The notes: a model not told the origin generated them from the sequence alone. Positions 27,015 through 36,733 are shown, counted from the first letter of the stretch. The stretch: 64,000 bases of DNA from Clostridium amylolyticum (GCF_900142075.1 NZ_FQZO01000012.1:1-64000), one strand, 5' to 3'. A program made the numbers and translations.

Positions 27015-28106
27015 ATGAGTAATAAAGGTATTGATGCACAAAAGTTAGATAAGAATATGCATATTGATTACATAAGGCAGGAAGAGATAAAATGGTACTC
27101 CCCTAAAGAAAGTCCGTTTAAAATCAGCGGTTTTTCATGGTTTCATAAGGATAAGGTCTATAGAAGATTACCCTGCAGCAAGGGACTTAATATTTCGATG
27201 GAAGTAGATATGCTGGCTAACTGCACCTCAGGGGGACAAATTCGCTTTAGAACCCAAAGTAAAAAGATACTCCTTAAAGTAAAATTATCTGGCATTGCTA
27301 ATATGGTACATATGCCTGCCACTGGTCAATGCGGCTTTGATATATATGTAGAAAAAGATCATAAGTTCTATTACTATAACACTACCAAATATGATCATAC
27401 AAAGGATGAATATGAAAGTGTCTTATTTGAAGGTAAAGGGAATATGTGGAGAGATATTCTCATAAACTTCCCATTATATCAAGGGGTAGAAGAAATTCTA
27501 ATAGGAATAGAAAGTTCTGCAAAGGTAGATAGTCCTCTAGAGTTTTCTTCTAATAAAAAACTTATATTTTATGGCACATCTATAACTCAAGGAGGATGTG
27601 CTTCAAGACCAGGTATGTCCTATACAAATATTTTAAGCAGAAAGCTAAATATGGAAGTTATAAACCTAGGTTTCTCAGGTAACGGTAAAGGAGAACCTGA
27701 AATGGCAGAAATAATTAGCGGAATTGAAAATCCAGCTTTATTAGTTCTAGATTATGAGCCTAATTGCGTAAGTACCCAAAGCTTAAAAGAAACTTTACCT
27801 AAGTTTATTAATATATACAGAAAAAAACATCCTGACATTCCCATATTAGTGATTTCAAGACCATTATATGCTCTGGATAGATTTGATAAAGAATTAAACA
27901 AAGAAAGAATTGAGAGATTCACAATTCAAAGGGAAACGGTGGAATATTTTAACCAAAAGGGATATAATAATATATACTTTTATTCTGGTGAAAATTTACT
28001 GGGAGAAGATTATGAGGAATGCACCGTAGATGGCATTCATCCCACAGATTTAGGCTTTATAAAAATAGCAAATGCTTTGGAACCTATAATTAAAAAAATA
28101 ATATAA
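27015..28106 (+). CDS. SGNH/GDSL hydrolase family protein
   Basis: 363 residues without signal peptide. An N-terminal beta-sandwich (about 1-175) precedes an SGNH esterase domain: block I YGTSITQGG (Ser about 192), block II NLGFSGNGKGEPEMAE, block III-like DYEPN and block V DGIHPTDLG with the Asp-His pair. The two-domain layout matches carbohydrate-ester hydrolases of the SGNH clan; substrate unknown. Short gap to pepF and a terminator behind. Confidence 0.85.
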   Translation: MSNKGIDAQKLDKNMHIDYIRQEEIKWYSPKESPFKISGFSWFHKDKVYRRLPCSKGLNISMEVDMLANCTSGGQIRFRTQSKKILLKVKLSGIANMVHMPATGQCGFDIYVEKDHKFYYYNTTKYDHTKDEYESVLFEGKGNMWRDILINFPLYQGVEEILIGIESSAKVDSPLEFSSNKKLIFYGTSITQGGCASRPGMSYTNILSRKLNMEVINLGFSGNGKGEPEMAEIISGIENPALLVLDYEPNCVSTQSLKETLPKFINIYRKKHPDIPILVISRPLYALDRFDKELNKERIERFTIQRETVEYFNQKGYNNIYFYSGENLLGEDYEECTVDGIHPTDLGFIKIANALEPIIKKII

Positions 28107-28107
28107 A

Positions 28108-28150
28108 GGTGCCAGGCAAGTGACAAATTTCTCACTTGCCTGATGCCTAA
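28108..28150 (+). terminator. terminator between the SGNH gene and the hemolysin III gene
   Basis: GGCAAGTGA pairs with TCACTTGCC within the larger GGTGCC...TGATGCC; followed by TAAAAAA only, so it is weak in the plus direction. Confidence 0.45.
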
Positions 28151-28165
28151 AAAAGAGGTGTTTTT

Positions 28166-28807
28166 ATGGAACAAAGTTTTTATACAAAACAAGAAGAAAT
28201 AGTAAATGCAATAACCCATGGGGCTGGAGTAGCTCTTGCTATAGCTGCCTTAGTTATTTTAATTGTATTTTCTGCACTTAAAGGAACACCGTGGCATGTG
28301 GTGAGTTTTTCTATATATGGAGCTACTTTGGTTATTCTTTATCTAGGTTCTACCTTATATCATTCTTTGACTAATAAAAAAGCAAAGAGTCTTTTTAGAA
28401 AGTTTGATCATATGTCTATATATTTACTTATCGCTGGAACATATACTCCTTTTTGTTTAACGGTTTTAAGAGGATATATAGGTTGGATAATATTTGGCAT
28501 AGTATGGGGGTGTACTATTTTAGGAGTTACTCTTAAAGCTATTACTATAGGAAAGAGGGAATGGCTTTCTACCATGCTTTATATAATGATGGGATGGTTA
28601 ATAGTAATTGCAATAAAGACTCTTTATATAAAGATGCCTTTATCAGGTCTTGTGTATTTAATATTAGGAGGCTTGTCATATACAGGTGGGGCTTATTTCT
28701 TTATGAAAGATAAACTGAAGTTTAATCATGGAATATGGCACCTCTTTGTTTTAGCAGGAAGTGTGTTTCATTTCTTTTCTGTTATGACCTTGCTACAAGT
28801 TGTATAA
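28166..28807 (+). CDS. hemolysin III family membrane protein
   Basis: 213 residues, seven membrane helices, PAQR/hemolysin III superfamily. Seen: EEIVNAITHGAG at the N-terminus, the motif SSTLYHSL-like GSTLYHSL (about 67-74), FRKFDHMSIYLLIAGTYTPF, and C-terminal IWHLFVLAGSVFHFFSV with the paired His residues of the zinc site. A likely ceramidase-like membrane hydrolase; physiological role unknown. SD AGAGGTG. Confidence 0.9.
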   Translation: MEQSFYTKQEEIVNAITHGAGVALAIAALVILIVFSALKGTPWHVVSFSIYGATLVILYLGSTLYHSLTNKKAKSLFRKFDHMSIYLLIAGTYTPFCLTVLRGYIGWIIFGIVWGCTILGVTLKAITIGKREWLSTMLYIMMGWLIVIAIKTLYIKMPLSGLVYLILGGLSYTGGAYFFMKDKLKFNHGIWHLFVLAGSVFHFFSVMTLLQVV

Positions 28808-28812
28808 ATATC

Positions 28813-28850
28813 AAAAACCATGTTGATTTAAATCAACATGGTTTTTAATA
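28813..28850. terminator. terminator between converging genes
   Basis: AAAAACCATGTTGATTT pairs with AAATCAACATGGTTTTT; it works for the hemolysin III gene and for the L25 gene. Confidence 0.9.
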
Positions 28851-28884
28851 TTAATGTGTAATAATATTTTTATAGTTTTTATAA

Positions 28885-29484
28885 CTATTCTTCAGATTCT
28901 GAACTTTCAGATGAATCTTCTTGAATGTCCTTAAAGGTAACTGAAGCATTTACTACAGCTAATAAGGTTTCAGGGTCAGTAAGTAACTTAATATCTTCTG
29001 GTAACTCAATATCCTTAGCGTATAGCTTGTCCTCAAATTGCATTTTAGATACATCTACGTCGAAATGTTCTGGGATTTTTTCTGCAGGACCTTGAAGCTC
29101 TAATTCCGGCTGGAAGGTTCCAAGAACCAATCTATTAAGTTCAAGGTTTTCACGTCCAGTGTAAGTTATAGGTATATTCATCTTTATTATTTCATCAGAC
29201 TTTACATATTGGAAGTCCACATGTAAAACTTCATCTGCAATGGTATCCTTCTGTACTTCTTTAACAACACAAGACCAAACTTTATTATTTAAATTTAATT
29301 TTAAAATCGAACCCTTAGAATTATTCTTTAATAATCTTAATAAATTTGTGTTTTCCACTTTAACAGGTACAGCTGTGTCTAATGACTCACCATATATTAT
29401 TCCAGGTACCATACCTTCTCTTCTTAAAGCTTTTGGATTTTCAGTAGCTTGTCTTTCCATTATATTAACTGCTAACTGTGACAT
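28885..29484 (-). CDS. rplY: 50S ribosomal protein L25/general stress protein Ctc
   Basis: 199 residues. The N-terminal L25 domain that binds 5S rRNA (about 1-90: ERQATENPKALRREGMVPGIIYGE, DEVLHVDFQYVK) is followed by the C-terminal TL5-like beta domain (about 95-185) and a Ser/Glu-rich acidic tail. Start taken at 29484 (MSQLAV) because AAGGAG lies 9 bases upstream of it and the TTG-started extension would overlap that site. In firmicutes the long form is called Ctc and is stress-induced. Confidence 0.92.
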   Translation of the reverse strand: MSQLAVNIMERQATENPKALRREGMVPGIIYGESLDTAVPVKVENTNLLRLLKNNSKGSILKLNLNNKVWSCVVKEVQKDTIADEVLHVDFQYVKSDEIIKMNIPITYTGRENLELNRLVLGTFQPELELQGPAEKIPEHFDVDVSKMQFEDKLYAKDIELPEDIKLLTDPETLLAVVNASVTFKDIQEDSSESSESEE

Positions 29485-29744
29485 AATAAACAACTCCTTC
29501 TTTTTGTCTTAGTTAAACATTTCATTGTCTGTAACCTATATTCTATCGCAATGGTGGAAACTATAAAGCATTTTTGGCAAATGTTAACTGTTTATTTATA
29601 CTTTGTTTACATTGTTTATAAATAAGTATTTTAATGTAAAATAAATAAATCTAGTTTAATAACATTTATGCCATTGAATTTTCATCCAATATATAGTAAT
29701 CTTAGGTTGTTATAACTATTTTAAAATTTAATAAGTTAACAGGC

Positions 29745-29955
29745 ACATTTAATGTTTAATAGGGAAAGTGGTATAAGCCACTGCAGCCCCCGCTACTGTA
29801 AACGACGACGATTTTCTTGAGTGTCCACTGATGCTTTAATGTATTGGGAAGGAAAGAAAAAAGGTTGACTCGTGAGCCAGGAGACCTGCCTGTTTAACAA
29901 TGCTAATCCTTCGGAGGGAAGGGTAGTGGCCGTGGATTTATAATTCCAAATTTTA
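29745..29955 (+). ncRNA. cobalamin (B12) riboswitch
   Basis: Ordered conserved blocks: TTTAATAGGGAAAGTGG, GCCACTGCAGCCCCCGCTACTG, and the B12 box AGCCAGGAGACCTGCCT (29875-29891), then a 3' arm to about 29950. It lies upstream of an ECF transporter operon and represses it when adenosylcobalamin or a related cobamide binds. This gives the substrate of the transporter. Confidence 0.96.
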
Positions 29956-30057
29956 TGTATGCCTTGAGAAGGTACTAAAAGTTTACTCAGTATAATTTGT
30001 ATCTGAGACTTTAGTATATTTTATAAATTTTCAGTATTAGGTATGATAAAGAAAATA

Positions 30058-30092
30058 AGGAAGTCCTGTGTTGCCACAGGACTTTTAATTTT
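30058..30092 (+). terminator. riboswitch-controlled terminator
   Basis: AAGTCCTGTG-TTGC-CACAGGACTT followed by TTAATTTTGCC, between the cobalamin aptamer and ecfT. Confidence 0.85.
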
Positions 30093-30148
30093 GCCTAAAA
30101 ATAAATTTTTATAATAAAAATTATTAAGAAAGGGAGAAATCAATAAGA

Positions 30149-31033
30149 TTGGGAAAAATAAAAAAAGTAAATAATTTTCATGTGGTTACTATAATTTTAA
30201 TTTTTACAGTTATTATGTTTATGGTGTTTTCCAGTGATAACCCAATGGTAATATTGTCTACCTATATTTTAACTTTAGGAATTACAATATTCACAAAAAG
30301 TTACAGAAAGCTTTTTAATGGCTTATTCTATTTTGCTCCTTTTGCAGTGCTTATTATTATTGCAAACTTAATATTCGTTACCCAAGGAAGTACAACTTTG
30401 TTTTACATAGGAAGTAAAAAACTTACCTTGGAATCTCTTATATATGCTATTGTGCTATGTTTTAAGTTCCTAGCTGTGATCTATCTATTTATGTCTTTTC
30501 AGCTTATGATAGATTCTGACAAAGCTGTTTCATACTTTTCCTCTAAAATGCCAAAATCTACTTTAACCTTAATGTTAATATTTAAGCTTATTCCTGGATT
30601 AAAGAACAAATTTTATTCTTTGAAAGAAATATATACTGTTCGTGGGGTAGACTTTAAGGTTGGAGATAATAAGAGCAAGGTAAAAAGTTATAGTGAAGTA
30701 ATGACAGTGTTATTGGAAAGCTCCTTGGAAAGCTCCTTTGATATAGGAGAAGCAGCCTTCGTAAGAGGTTTCTTAAGCAATAAAAGGAGTGTTTATGAGA
30801 GAGAAAGTCTAGGGAAGAAGGATATATTGTTAATAATTAGCAGCTTGCTTTTGATTATTATTTATATTTTATCTAAGATAATGGGTTTTGTTACCTTTGA
30901 AATATATGAAGGTGTAAATATTTCTAATATATTTAATGCAGCTACGATTTTAATTCTTTCCATGATATGCTATATAACATTTTTAATTTGCATTTTTAGT
31001 AAGGAGGTATATTTTGGGTTACATAGAGATTAA
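30149..31033 (+). CDS. ecfT: ECF transporter T component (cobalamin system)
   Basis: 294 residues, TTG start behind AAGGGAGA. Five to six membrane helices and two cytosolic coupling helices with the Ala-Arg-Gly-type motifs VRGVDF (about 171) and VRGFLS (about 210), which dock on the two ATPases. First gene of the B12-riboswitch operon; the ATPase gene begins 20 bases before its stop. Confidence 0.85.
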   Translation: MGKIKKVNNFHVVTIILIFTVIMFMVFSSDNPMVILSTYILTLGITIFTKSYRKLFNGLFYFAPFAVLIIIANLIFVTQGSTTLFYIGSKKLTLESLIYAIVLCFKFLAVIYLFMSFQLMIDSDKAVSYFSSKMPKSTLTLMLIFKLIPGLKNKFYSLKEIYTVRGVDFKVGDNKSKVKSYSEVMTVLLESSLESSFDIGEAAFVRGFLSNKRSVYERESLGKKDILLIISSLLLIIIYILSKIMGFVTFEIYEGVNISNIFNAATILILSMICYITFLICIFSKEVYFGLHRD

Positions 31034-32720
31034 GGATTTAACTTATTACTACCCTAAAGATAAGGGCAATGATAATCATAATAATACTCCAGCTTTAAAG
31101 GATGTTCAATTAACACTGAATAAAGGAGATATCTTACTGGTTCTAGGAAAGTCAGGCTCTGGAAAATCTACTTTAGCTAAGGCTATAGTAGGATCTGTAC
31201 CTCATTTTTATGGGGGAAGTATAAAAGGCAGCATAACAGTAGGTGGAAAAAACCTTGAAGAGCTACAACACTTTGAAAGGGCAGAAGAAGTAACTATGGT
31301 TTTTCAAGATCCTGAAAAGCAGCTTATGATGAACAAGGTACATAGAGAAATAGCCTTTGGACTAGAAAATATAGGCTCTGAGGAGAAAACTATAAAACGA
31401 AGAGTATGGGAAGCTATGGAGTTTACTAATATATTGCATCTAGCTCATAGGGATATAAACACTTTATCCGGTGGGGAAAAACAAAAGGTAGCTATAACTT
31501 CTGCCTTATCATATTTACCTAAATGTATTATATTAGACGAACCTCTTTCTCAGTTAGACCCATTGGCTGCTGAGGAGATAGTGAGCCTGATAAAAAAGAT
31601 AAACGAAGAATTAGGCATAACTATTATAATCATAGAACAGAGAATTAATCCATGGTTTCAAACAGCAGATAAAATTGCACTTATGGATCAAGGAAGTTTA
31701 AAGCTCTTTGAAACTAAAGAGGAATTTTCCTTTGCTTGTAGTGAAGATAATATTAATTTCCTGCCGGATTATGTAAGGATATTTAAGTTAGCTGAAAATA
31801 AATTTATTCCTAAGAATTTTAAAGAAGCAAGAAATTTTATAGAGAAATTTTATAATGAGACAGACCTCTTAAATATTAAAACACCTAGGGAAAGTCAATG
31901 GGAAATTTCAAAGAATAAAGAAGATGGGCATAAGGAATTAATAGTAAATGTTCATAAAGTCAAAAGCTTCTATGGAGAAAATGAAGCAATAAAAAATATT
32001 TCCTTAAAGATTAACAAAGGGGATTTCATTTCTATAATGGGAGCTAACGGAGCAGGAAAAAGCACCTTTTTGAAAACACTCATAGGGCTTCAGCCATATA
32101 CAGGGAATATTAAAGTATTTGAAAAAGAAGTTAAAAAAACTAGTGTAAAAGAAATAGCAAGACATATAGGATATGTATCTCAAAATCCAAATGACTATAT
32201 ATCAAAAGATACTGTATTTGAAGAATTGAAATTTACCATGGACAACTTTCAATGCTTTGATGAGGAATATTTGGATAGGGTTCTTAATGACTTAGACATA
32301 CTTCCTTTGAAATATAAAAACCCTAGAGACTTAAGTGGTGGTGAGAAACAGCGAGTGGCTATTGCATCTATACTAGTGAATACGCCTAGGATACTAATAT
32401 TAGACGAGCCTACAAGAGGTATAGACATTCATCTTAAGCATAGACTAGGGGAAATGCTTAAAGCACTTCAGAAAAGTGGAGTTACCATAATTGTTGTAAC
32501 CCATGATGTGGAGTTTTCCAGCCTTTATAGCGATAAACTTATGCTTATGTTTAATGGAGAAGTGATTTGTGAAGGGGATGTATCTGAGGTGATTTCTGAT
32601 GGTATATATTATACAACCTGTGCTAATAAGCTCTTTAGAAATAAAAACAAGAGCATATACACCATTAATCAAGGTGTAAATGCGTTAAAAAATCTGGGAG
32701 GAAGCCATGAAGAAGCTTAG
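31014..32720 (+). CDS. ECF transporter ATPase, two ATPase domains fused
   Basis: 568 residues, TTG start, SD AAGGAGG. Two complete ABC domains in tandem: Walker A GKSGSGKST and signature LSGGEKQK in the first (about 1-270), then GANGAGKST and LSGGEKQR in the second (about 305-540). It thus replaces the separate EcfA1 and EcfA2 subunits. Energises cobalamin uptake with EcfT and the S component. Overlaps both neighbours in the operon. Confidence 0.9.
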   Translation: MGYIEIKDLTYYYPKDKGNDNHNNTPALKDVQLTLNKGDILLVLGKSGSGKSTLAKAIVGSVPHFYGGSIKGSITVGGKNLEELQHFERAEEVTMVFQDPEKQLMMNKVHREIAFGLENIGSEEKTIKRRVWEAMEFTNILHLAHRDINTLSGGEKQKVAITSALSYLPKCIILDEPLSQLDPLAAEEIVSLIKKINEELGITIIIIEQRINPWFQTADKIALMDQGSLKLFETKEEFSFACSEDNINFLPDYVRIFKLAENKFIPKNFKEARNFIEKFYNETDLLNIKTPRESQWEISKNKEDGHKELIVNVHKVKSFYGENEAIKNISLKINKGDFISIMGANGAGKSTFLKTLIGLQPYTGNIKVFEKEVKKTSVKEIARHIGYVSQNPNDYISKDTVFEELKFTMDNFQCFDEEYLDRVLNDLDILPLKYKNPRDLSGGEKQRVAIASILVNTPRILILDEPTRGIDIHLKHRLGEMLKALQKSGVTIIVVTHDVEFSSLYSDKLMLMFNGEVICEGDVSEVISDGIYYTTCANKLFRNKNKSIYTINQGVNALKNLGGSHEEA

Positions 32721-33393
32721 TGTTTTTCTTAGTATATCTGTAATCCTAATGCTTATGGTATTTACCTTTAATAAAAATTTACAAGAAAGCTTCACTATAT
32801 TATCTACCTTTGGCATTTTTCTATTGCTATTCTTTAGCTATTTCTATTTTGAAAAAAGTATGCTAGGCACTAAGGAAATAGCCATAATTGCCACCTTAAG
32901 TGCTTTTATTGCCGTATCTAGAATGGTATTTGCACCGTTGCCTAATGTGAAGCCAGTGACTTTTTTAGTAGCTTTATCAGGCTATGTATTTGGACCCTTT
33001 GAAGGCTTTATTATTGGAAGCTCTTCAGCTTTTATCTCCAATATTTTTTTTGGACAAGGACCTTGGACACCTTGGCAGATGTTTTCTTGGGGACTTATAG
33101 GTGCTATATCAGGTTTTTGGGGTAAAAAGAACAGTGATGTATCAGCATTGAAGTTTTCTATTGTATGTTTTTTCTACGGCTTTATGTTTGACTGGATAAT
33201 GAATCTATGGTTTGTCCTAGGGTTTGTAAAACCCATAACCTTTGAAAGTGTAGCCTTTGCCTATGTATCAGGACTAACCTTTGACATATTACATGGAGGA
33301 GGCAGTTTTATATTTTCAATAATATTCTATGACAGCTTTTTAAAAGTTCTTAACAGATATAAAAAAAGGTTAGAAATAACCTATTTAAAATAA
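32707..33393 (+). CDS. ECF transporter S component, probably cobalamin-specific
   Basis: 228 residues, about seven membrane helices, with typical S-component texture: ATLSAFIAVSRMVFAPLPNV, GYVFGPFEGFIIGSSSAFISN and GPWTPWQMFSWGLIGAISGF. It overlaps the ATPase gene by 14 bases. Cobalamin specificity is inferred from the riboswitch and the downstream capture proteins, not from sequence alone. Confidence 0.85.
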   Translation: MKKLSVFLSISVILMLMVFTFNKNLQESFTILSTFGIFLLLFFSYFYFEKSMLGTKEIAIIATLSAFIAVSRMVFAPLPNVKPVTFLVALSGYVFGPFEGFIIGSSSAFISNIFFGQGPWTPWQMFSWGLIGAISGFWGKKNSDVSALKFSIVCFFYGFMFDWIMNLWFVLGFVKPITFESVAFAYVSGLTFDILHGGGSFIFSIIFYDSFLKVLNRYKKRLEITYLK

Positions 33394-33412
33394 TTAAAAG
33401 AGAGGTTAAAAT

Positions 33413-35653
33413 ATGTCAAAAAAAATTAGAGTTAATATTTTAAGTTTTATGCTATCATTTATTTTCGTAGTATCACAGATTTTTACAGGAGTTACAGTAA
33501 AAGCAGAGGAAGTACAAAAAAACCTTAAGGTTAAGGTGAGAATAGAAGCTAATGACCGCACTATAATACCCGAAACAGAGGTGGAGGTATCAAATTTCGA
33601 TTTAAAACCCTATAATTGCGACAATTTGCAAGGTGATCCTAAAGCCATCCATGCAATAATAAGAGCCCTAGAAAAGAATGGATTAAACCCTAAAGACAAA
33701 GAAAAGTTTGATTTTGGCAGTGGGATGTATATATCAAAGGTAGATGGAGTGGCGCAAGGATCCTTTGGCTCTTTAGACGGATGGGGATATTATATTAATG
33801 ACTCCTATACAGATAAATATGTATCACAACAAGATTTATTACAAGGAGACAGTATAGTATTATTTTTTATGGAAAACTATGCTTATGCTCGTTATGGTTT
33901 TTTTGATAAAAAGTCTGTAAATGTAAAAGTAGGTGAAGAGTTTACCCTTGAATTAACAGGAAAGTACTTTTTCTCTACTGGTATTCCTAAAGTTGTTAAA
34001 CTAATAGACAATGCTAAGATATTAGTTAATGATGCGATTTCAAGCTATGTAACTGATGAAAATGGTAAGGTTACTATGAGCTTTGACAAGCCAGGCACAT
34101 ATATAATTTCTGCAGACAAAAAGGTTAATGAATGTGATCCTTTAGATTATTCTAAAAGAAATAAACCACTTAAGTATACTGATAGAATGCTATCTAGAGC
34201 TTACTCAAAAGTAGTGGTAGAACTTCCAGATACTAATGCGCCTATTATAGATACAGATTTAACTAACAAAAAAGTACAAACCCCTAATTTTCAATTTAAG
34301 GTATCCGCTAAGGATGATATTGATGGAAACATTATTCCAGCAGTTAAATTGGGCGATAAAATACTTGAACCTTCAGAGCCAGGGATTTACAATGTAACAC
34401 TCAATAAAGGAAAAAACAGCATTTATATAGAGGCTATAGATAAAGCTTTTAATAAAGCTTTCAAGGAAATAATTATAGAATATAATGAAGTATTGCCACC
34501 AGCTTCCTATGATATTAAGAAAGAAGTGGAAGATACCCTTAAATATATGAAACTAAATAATGGTGATGAGTGGGATGCTTTAAGCTTAAGTAAGTTTAAT
34601 ATTAAGGGTAATAAGGAGTATCTTAATTCTGTAGTTAAGGACTTTAAACAAGGAGTAAAAGAGTATGGTTTAAGTGATTATTTCTATAAAGACACAGATC
34701 TTGAAAAAATGATAATTTATCTTGTTAGTCAAGGATATAATCCATATAACTTTTTAGGTTATGACTTAGTTAAGGAGCTATATAACAGAGATATAGAAGA
34801 ATTTAATATGTTTGCCCAAATATTTGCACTTATAACTTTTGACTATGCAAATATAAAAGGAGATTATAAAATAACTAGAGATGGACTTATAGATAAACTA
34901 CTTGAAGCAAAATCTACTTATATAGATGAAAATGGAAATAAAGTTGTTGGATGGACATTTTTTGGTGACACAGTAGATATAGACACTACTGCAGCTGTAA
35001 TCAGTGCACTTTCTAACTATTATGACACTAATAGTAAGGTAAAAGAAACTTTAGATGACTCTGTAAATACACTTTCTCTACTTCAAAAAGGTAATGGAGG
35101 ATATGAGGCTTGGGGAAGCTATGCCAGTGAGAGCGTTAGCTTCACTATACTTGCACTTACCTCCTTAGGTATAGATCCAGAAGGAAAACTATTTACAAAA
35201 AATGAAGATGACATATCTAATAATCTTGTATCAGCATTATTAAGTTTTAAAGGTAGTGATGGAAAGTTTAAACATACAAAAGCTGATGAAGACAATGCCA
35301 TGTCTACGGAGCAGGCTTTTAGAGCTTTAATTGCTATAAATGAATTTAAAGTAAAGGGAAGATATAACTACTATTCAAGTGAAATTCAAGCAAGAGACTT
35401 GCCTATATATTATGAAAAGGACAATAGCTTATCAGAGGATAATAATCCTACACAGCAAAATAACTCCAAAAGTGAAGCTGCTAATATAGACAGTACTGAA
35501 AACATAGATAAAGGTGAAAAAGAAAATATTAAATCTAATAATAATCTTCCTAAAACAGGTTCAAGTGCAAATATCAATTTAGTTGTTTTATTGGGTATTT
35601 CTTCTATTGCAGCGGGATGTTTTTTTATAGGAAAGCGAAAAATGGCTAAATAA
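33413..35653 (+). CDS. LPXTG-anchored intrinsic factor/transcobalamin-like protein (DUF4430 plus alpha/alpha barrel)
   Basis: 746 residues. Signal peptide to about 31. A DUF4430 (transcobalamin C-terminal-like) domain at about 40-150 with DGWGYYINDSYTD; Ig-like strands at about 155-370; an all-helical domain at about 375-680 with prenyltransferase/terpenoid-cyclase-like repeats (DIDTTAAVISAL, GNGGYEAWG, SVSFTILALTSLGIDPEG, STEQAFRALIA). Then a Ser/Asn/Glu-rich spacer, the sortase signal LPKTG (712-716), a hydrophobic helix and a KRKMAK tail. Human intrinsic factor and transcobalamin hold B12 between just these two kinds of domain, an alpha6/alpha6 barrel and the DUF4430-like beta domain. Fourth gene of the B12-riboswitch operon, so I infer a wall-bound cobamide receptor. 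Confidence 0.85.
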   Translation: MSKKIRVNILSFMLSFIFVVSQIFTGVTVKAEEVQKNLKVKVRIEANDRTIIPETEVEVSNFDLKPYNCDNLQGDPKAIHAIIRALEKNGLNPKDKEKFDFGSGMYISKVDGVAQGSFGSLDGWGYYINDSYTDKYVSQQDLLQGDSIVLFFMENYAYARYGFFDKKSVNVKVGEEFTLELTGKYFFSTGIPKVVKLIDNAKILVNDAISSYVTDENGKVTMSFDKPGTYIISADKKVNECDPLDYSKRNKPLKYTDRMLSRAYSKVVVELPDTNAPIIDTDLTNKKVQTPNFQFKVSAKDDIDGNIIPAVKLGDKILEPSEPGIYNVTLNKGKNSIYIEAIDKAFNKAFKEIIIEYNEVLPPASYDIKKEVEDTLKYMKLNNGDEWDALSLSKFNIKGNKEYLNSVVKDFKQGVKEYGLSDYFYKDTDLEKMIIYLVSQGYNPYNFLGYDLVKELYNRDIEEFNMFAQIFALITFDYANIKGDYKITRDGLIDKLLEAKSTYIDENGNKVVGWTFFGDTVDIDTTAAVISALSNYYDTNSKVKETLDDSVNTLSLLQKGNGGYEAWGSYASESVSFTILALTSLGIDPEGKLFTKNEDDISNNLVSALLSFKGSDGKFKHTKADEDNAMSTEQAFRALIAINEFKVKGRYNYYSSEIQARDLPIYYEKDNSLSEDNNPTQQNNSKSEAANIDSTENIDKGEKENIKSNNNLPKTGSSANINLVVLLGISSIAAGCFFIGKRKMAK

Positions 35654-35680
35654 ATAAACATTTTATACAAGGAGGATATT

Positions 35681-36445
35681 GTGAAAAAGAGAAATAAGAT
35701 TATATTAGTTTTGTCTTCTTTAATGATTTTTTCTTTAATGTTTATTTTTGCACAAAAGCTGCAAGATAACCTTAGAAGTAAAAGCTTACAGTCAAATAAT
35801 CAAATTATAGAGGAAGCTTCCAAGGATAAGAAAGAAAATCTTTCAGAAAGTGAAAATAAGGGAGAAAATCCCTCTAGGGAGGAAAAGCAGAATTCTCAGT
35901 CAGAAGGGGTAGCCGACAGTGAGACTAATAATTATAAAGAGAATAAAGAAAGTGAAAATAAAGCTTCAGTAGATAAAGGTACTGGTAAGAGTAATAGCAG
36001 TAAAAGCAGTGATACTAAAAATACATCTTCTGCTGTTATAGATAAAGGCGTTAAGGAAAGTAAAGGAACTACTGAAAGTAAACAAGAAAAACCTACGGAG
36101 CAAAAAACACCCAACTTTATAGTAAGGGATATGGTAAATAACAAGGAGATTCTGTCAAAACATGTGGATTATGAGAATATCACTGTGGCAGATTTAACTA
36201 AAAAGGTATTAGATGAGTCAAAAGTAAAGTATAAGGCTACTGGGGCTGGTGCTACCACATATTTTGCTTCCATTGCTGGATTAACAGAAAAGAAGCATGG
36301 ACCTTTAAGCGGTTGGTGTTATTATGTAAAAAGAAGCGGTAGTAATGCCTTTGAAAAGCCTCCAATAGGTGCTGGAAGCTTAAAATATAAAAAAGGTGAC
36401 ATTGTGGAATGGAAGTATTGGTCAGACGGTATTAATGAGAAATAA
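35681..36445 (+). CDS. membrane-anchored DUF4430 (transcobalamin-like) protein
   Basis: 254 residues, GTG start, SD AGGAGG. An N-terminal hydrophobic segment (about 5-24), a long Ser/Asn/Lys/Glu low-complexity stalk (about 30-145) and one DUF4430 domain (about 148-254) with GPLSGWCYYVKRSG and KKGDIVEWKYWSDG. It lacks the alpha barrel of its neighbour. Last gene of the B12 operon; probably the membrane-proximal acceptor that passes cobalamin from the wall-bound receptor to the ECF S component. That hand-over is inferred. Confidence 0.8.
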   Translation: MKKRNKIILVLSSLMIFSLMFIFAQKLQDNLRSKSLQSNNQIIEEASKDKKENLSESENKGENPSREEKQNSQSEGVADSETNNYKENKESENKASVDKGTGKSNSSKSSDTKNTSSAVIDKGVKESKGTTESKQEKPTEQKTPNFIVRDMVNNKEILSKHVDYENITVADLTKKVLDESKVKYKATGAGATTYFASIAGLTEKKHGPLSGWCYYVKRSGSNAFEKPPIGAGSLKYKKGDIVEWKYWSDGINEK

Positions 36446-36592
36446 GCTAATTCTTAGCTTCACATGGAGTTTGATTAAAAGGAATACTTACTTCATCTGA
36501 AGCTTAGAAGAACTTATTCAGGAGATTAGTGCCATTATTCCTCCACTTGAAGAAGTGGAGACATTAGGAGCGGTTACTATGGGATAAGTTAT
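36444..36592 (-). repeat. structured intergenic repeat, copy 3 of 3 (inverted)
   Basis: Read on the minus strand: TCCCATAGTAACCGCTCCTA, then a CCACTTCTTCAAGTGG hairpin, the core AAGTTCTTCTAAGCTTCA and the end GTGAAGCTAAGAATTAGC. It matches the copy at 5431 over nearly its whole length. Confidence 0.7.
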
Positions 36593-36733
36593 GGATTTAA
36601 GGTGTTTAAAAGAACTGTATTTGTAGTACAAAAAGGGTAATTTAAAATTGGTAAAAAATTTCGTGAAAAATATTTAAAAAAAGTTGTAAAAACTATTGTG
36701 ATTTAAAAATAATTATAGTATATTCAGTTATGT

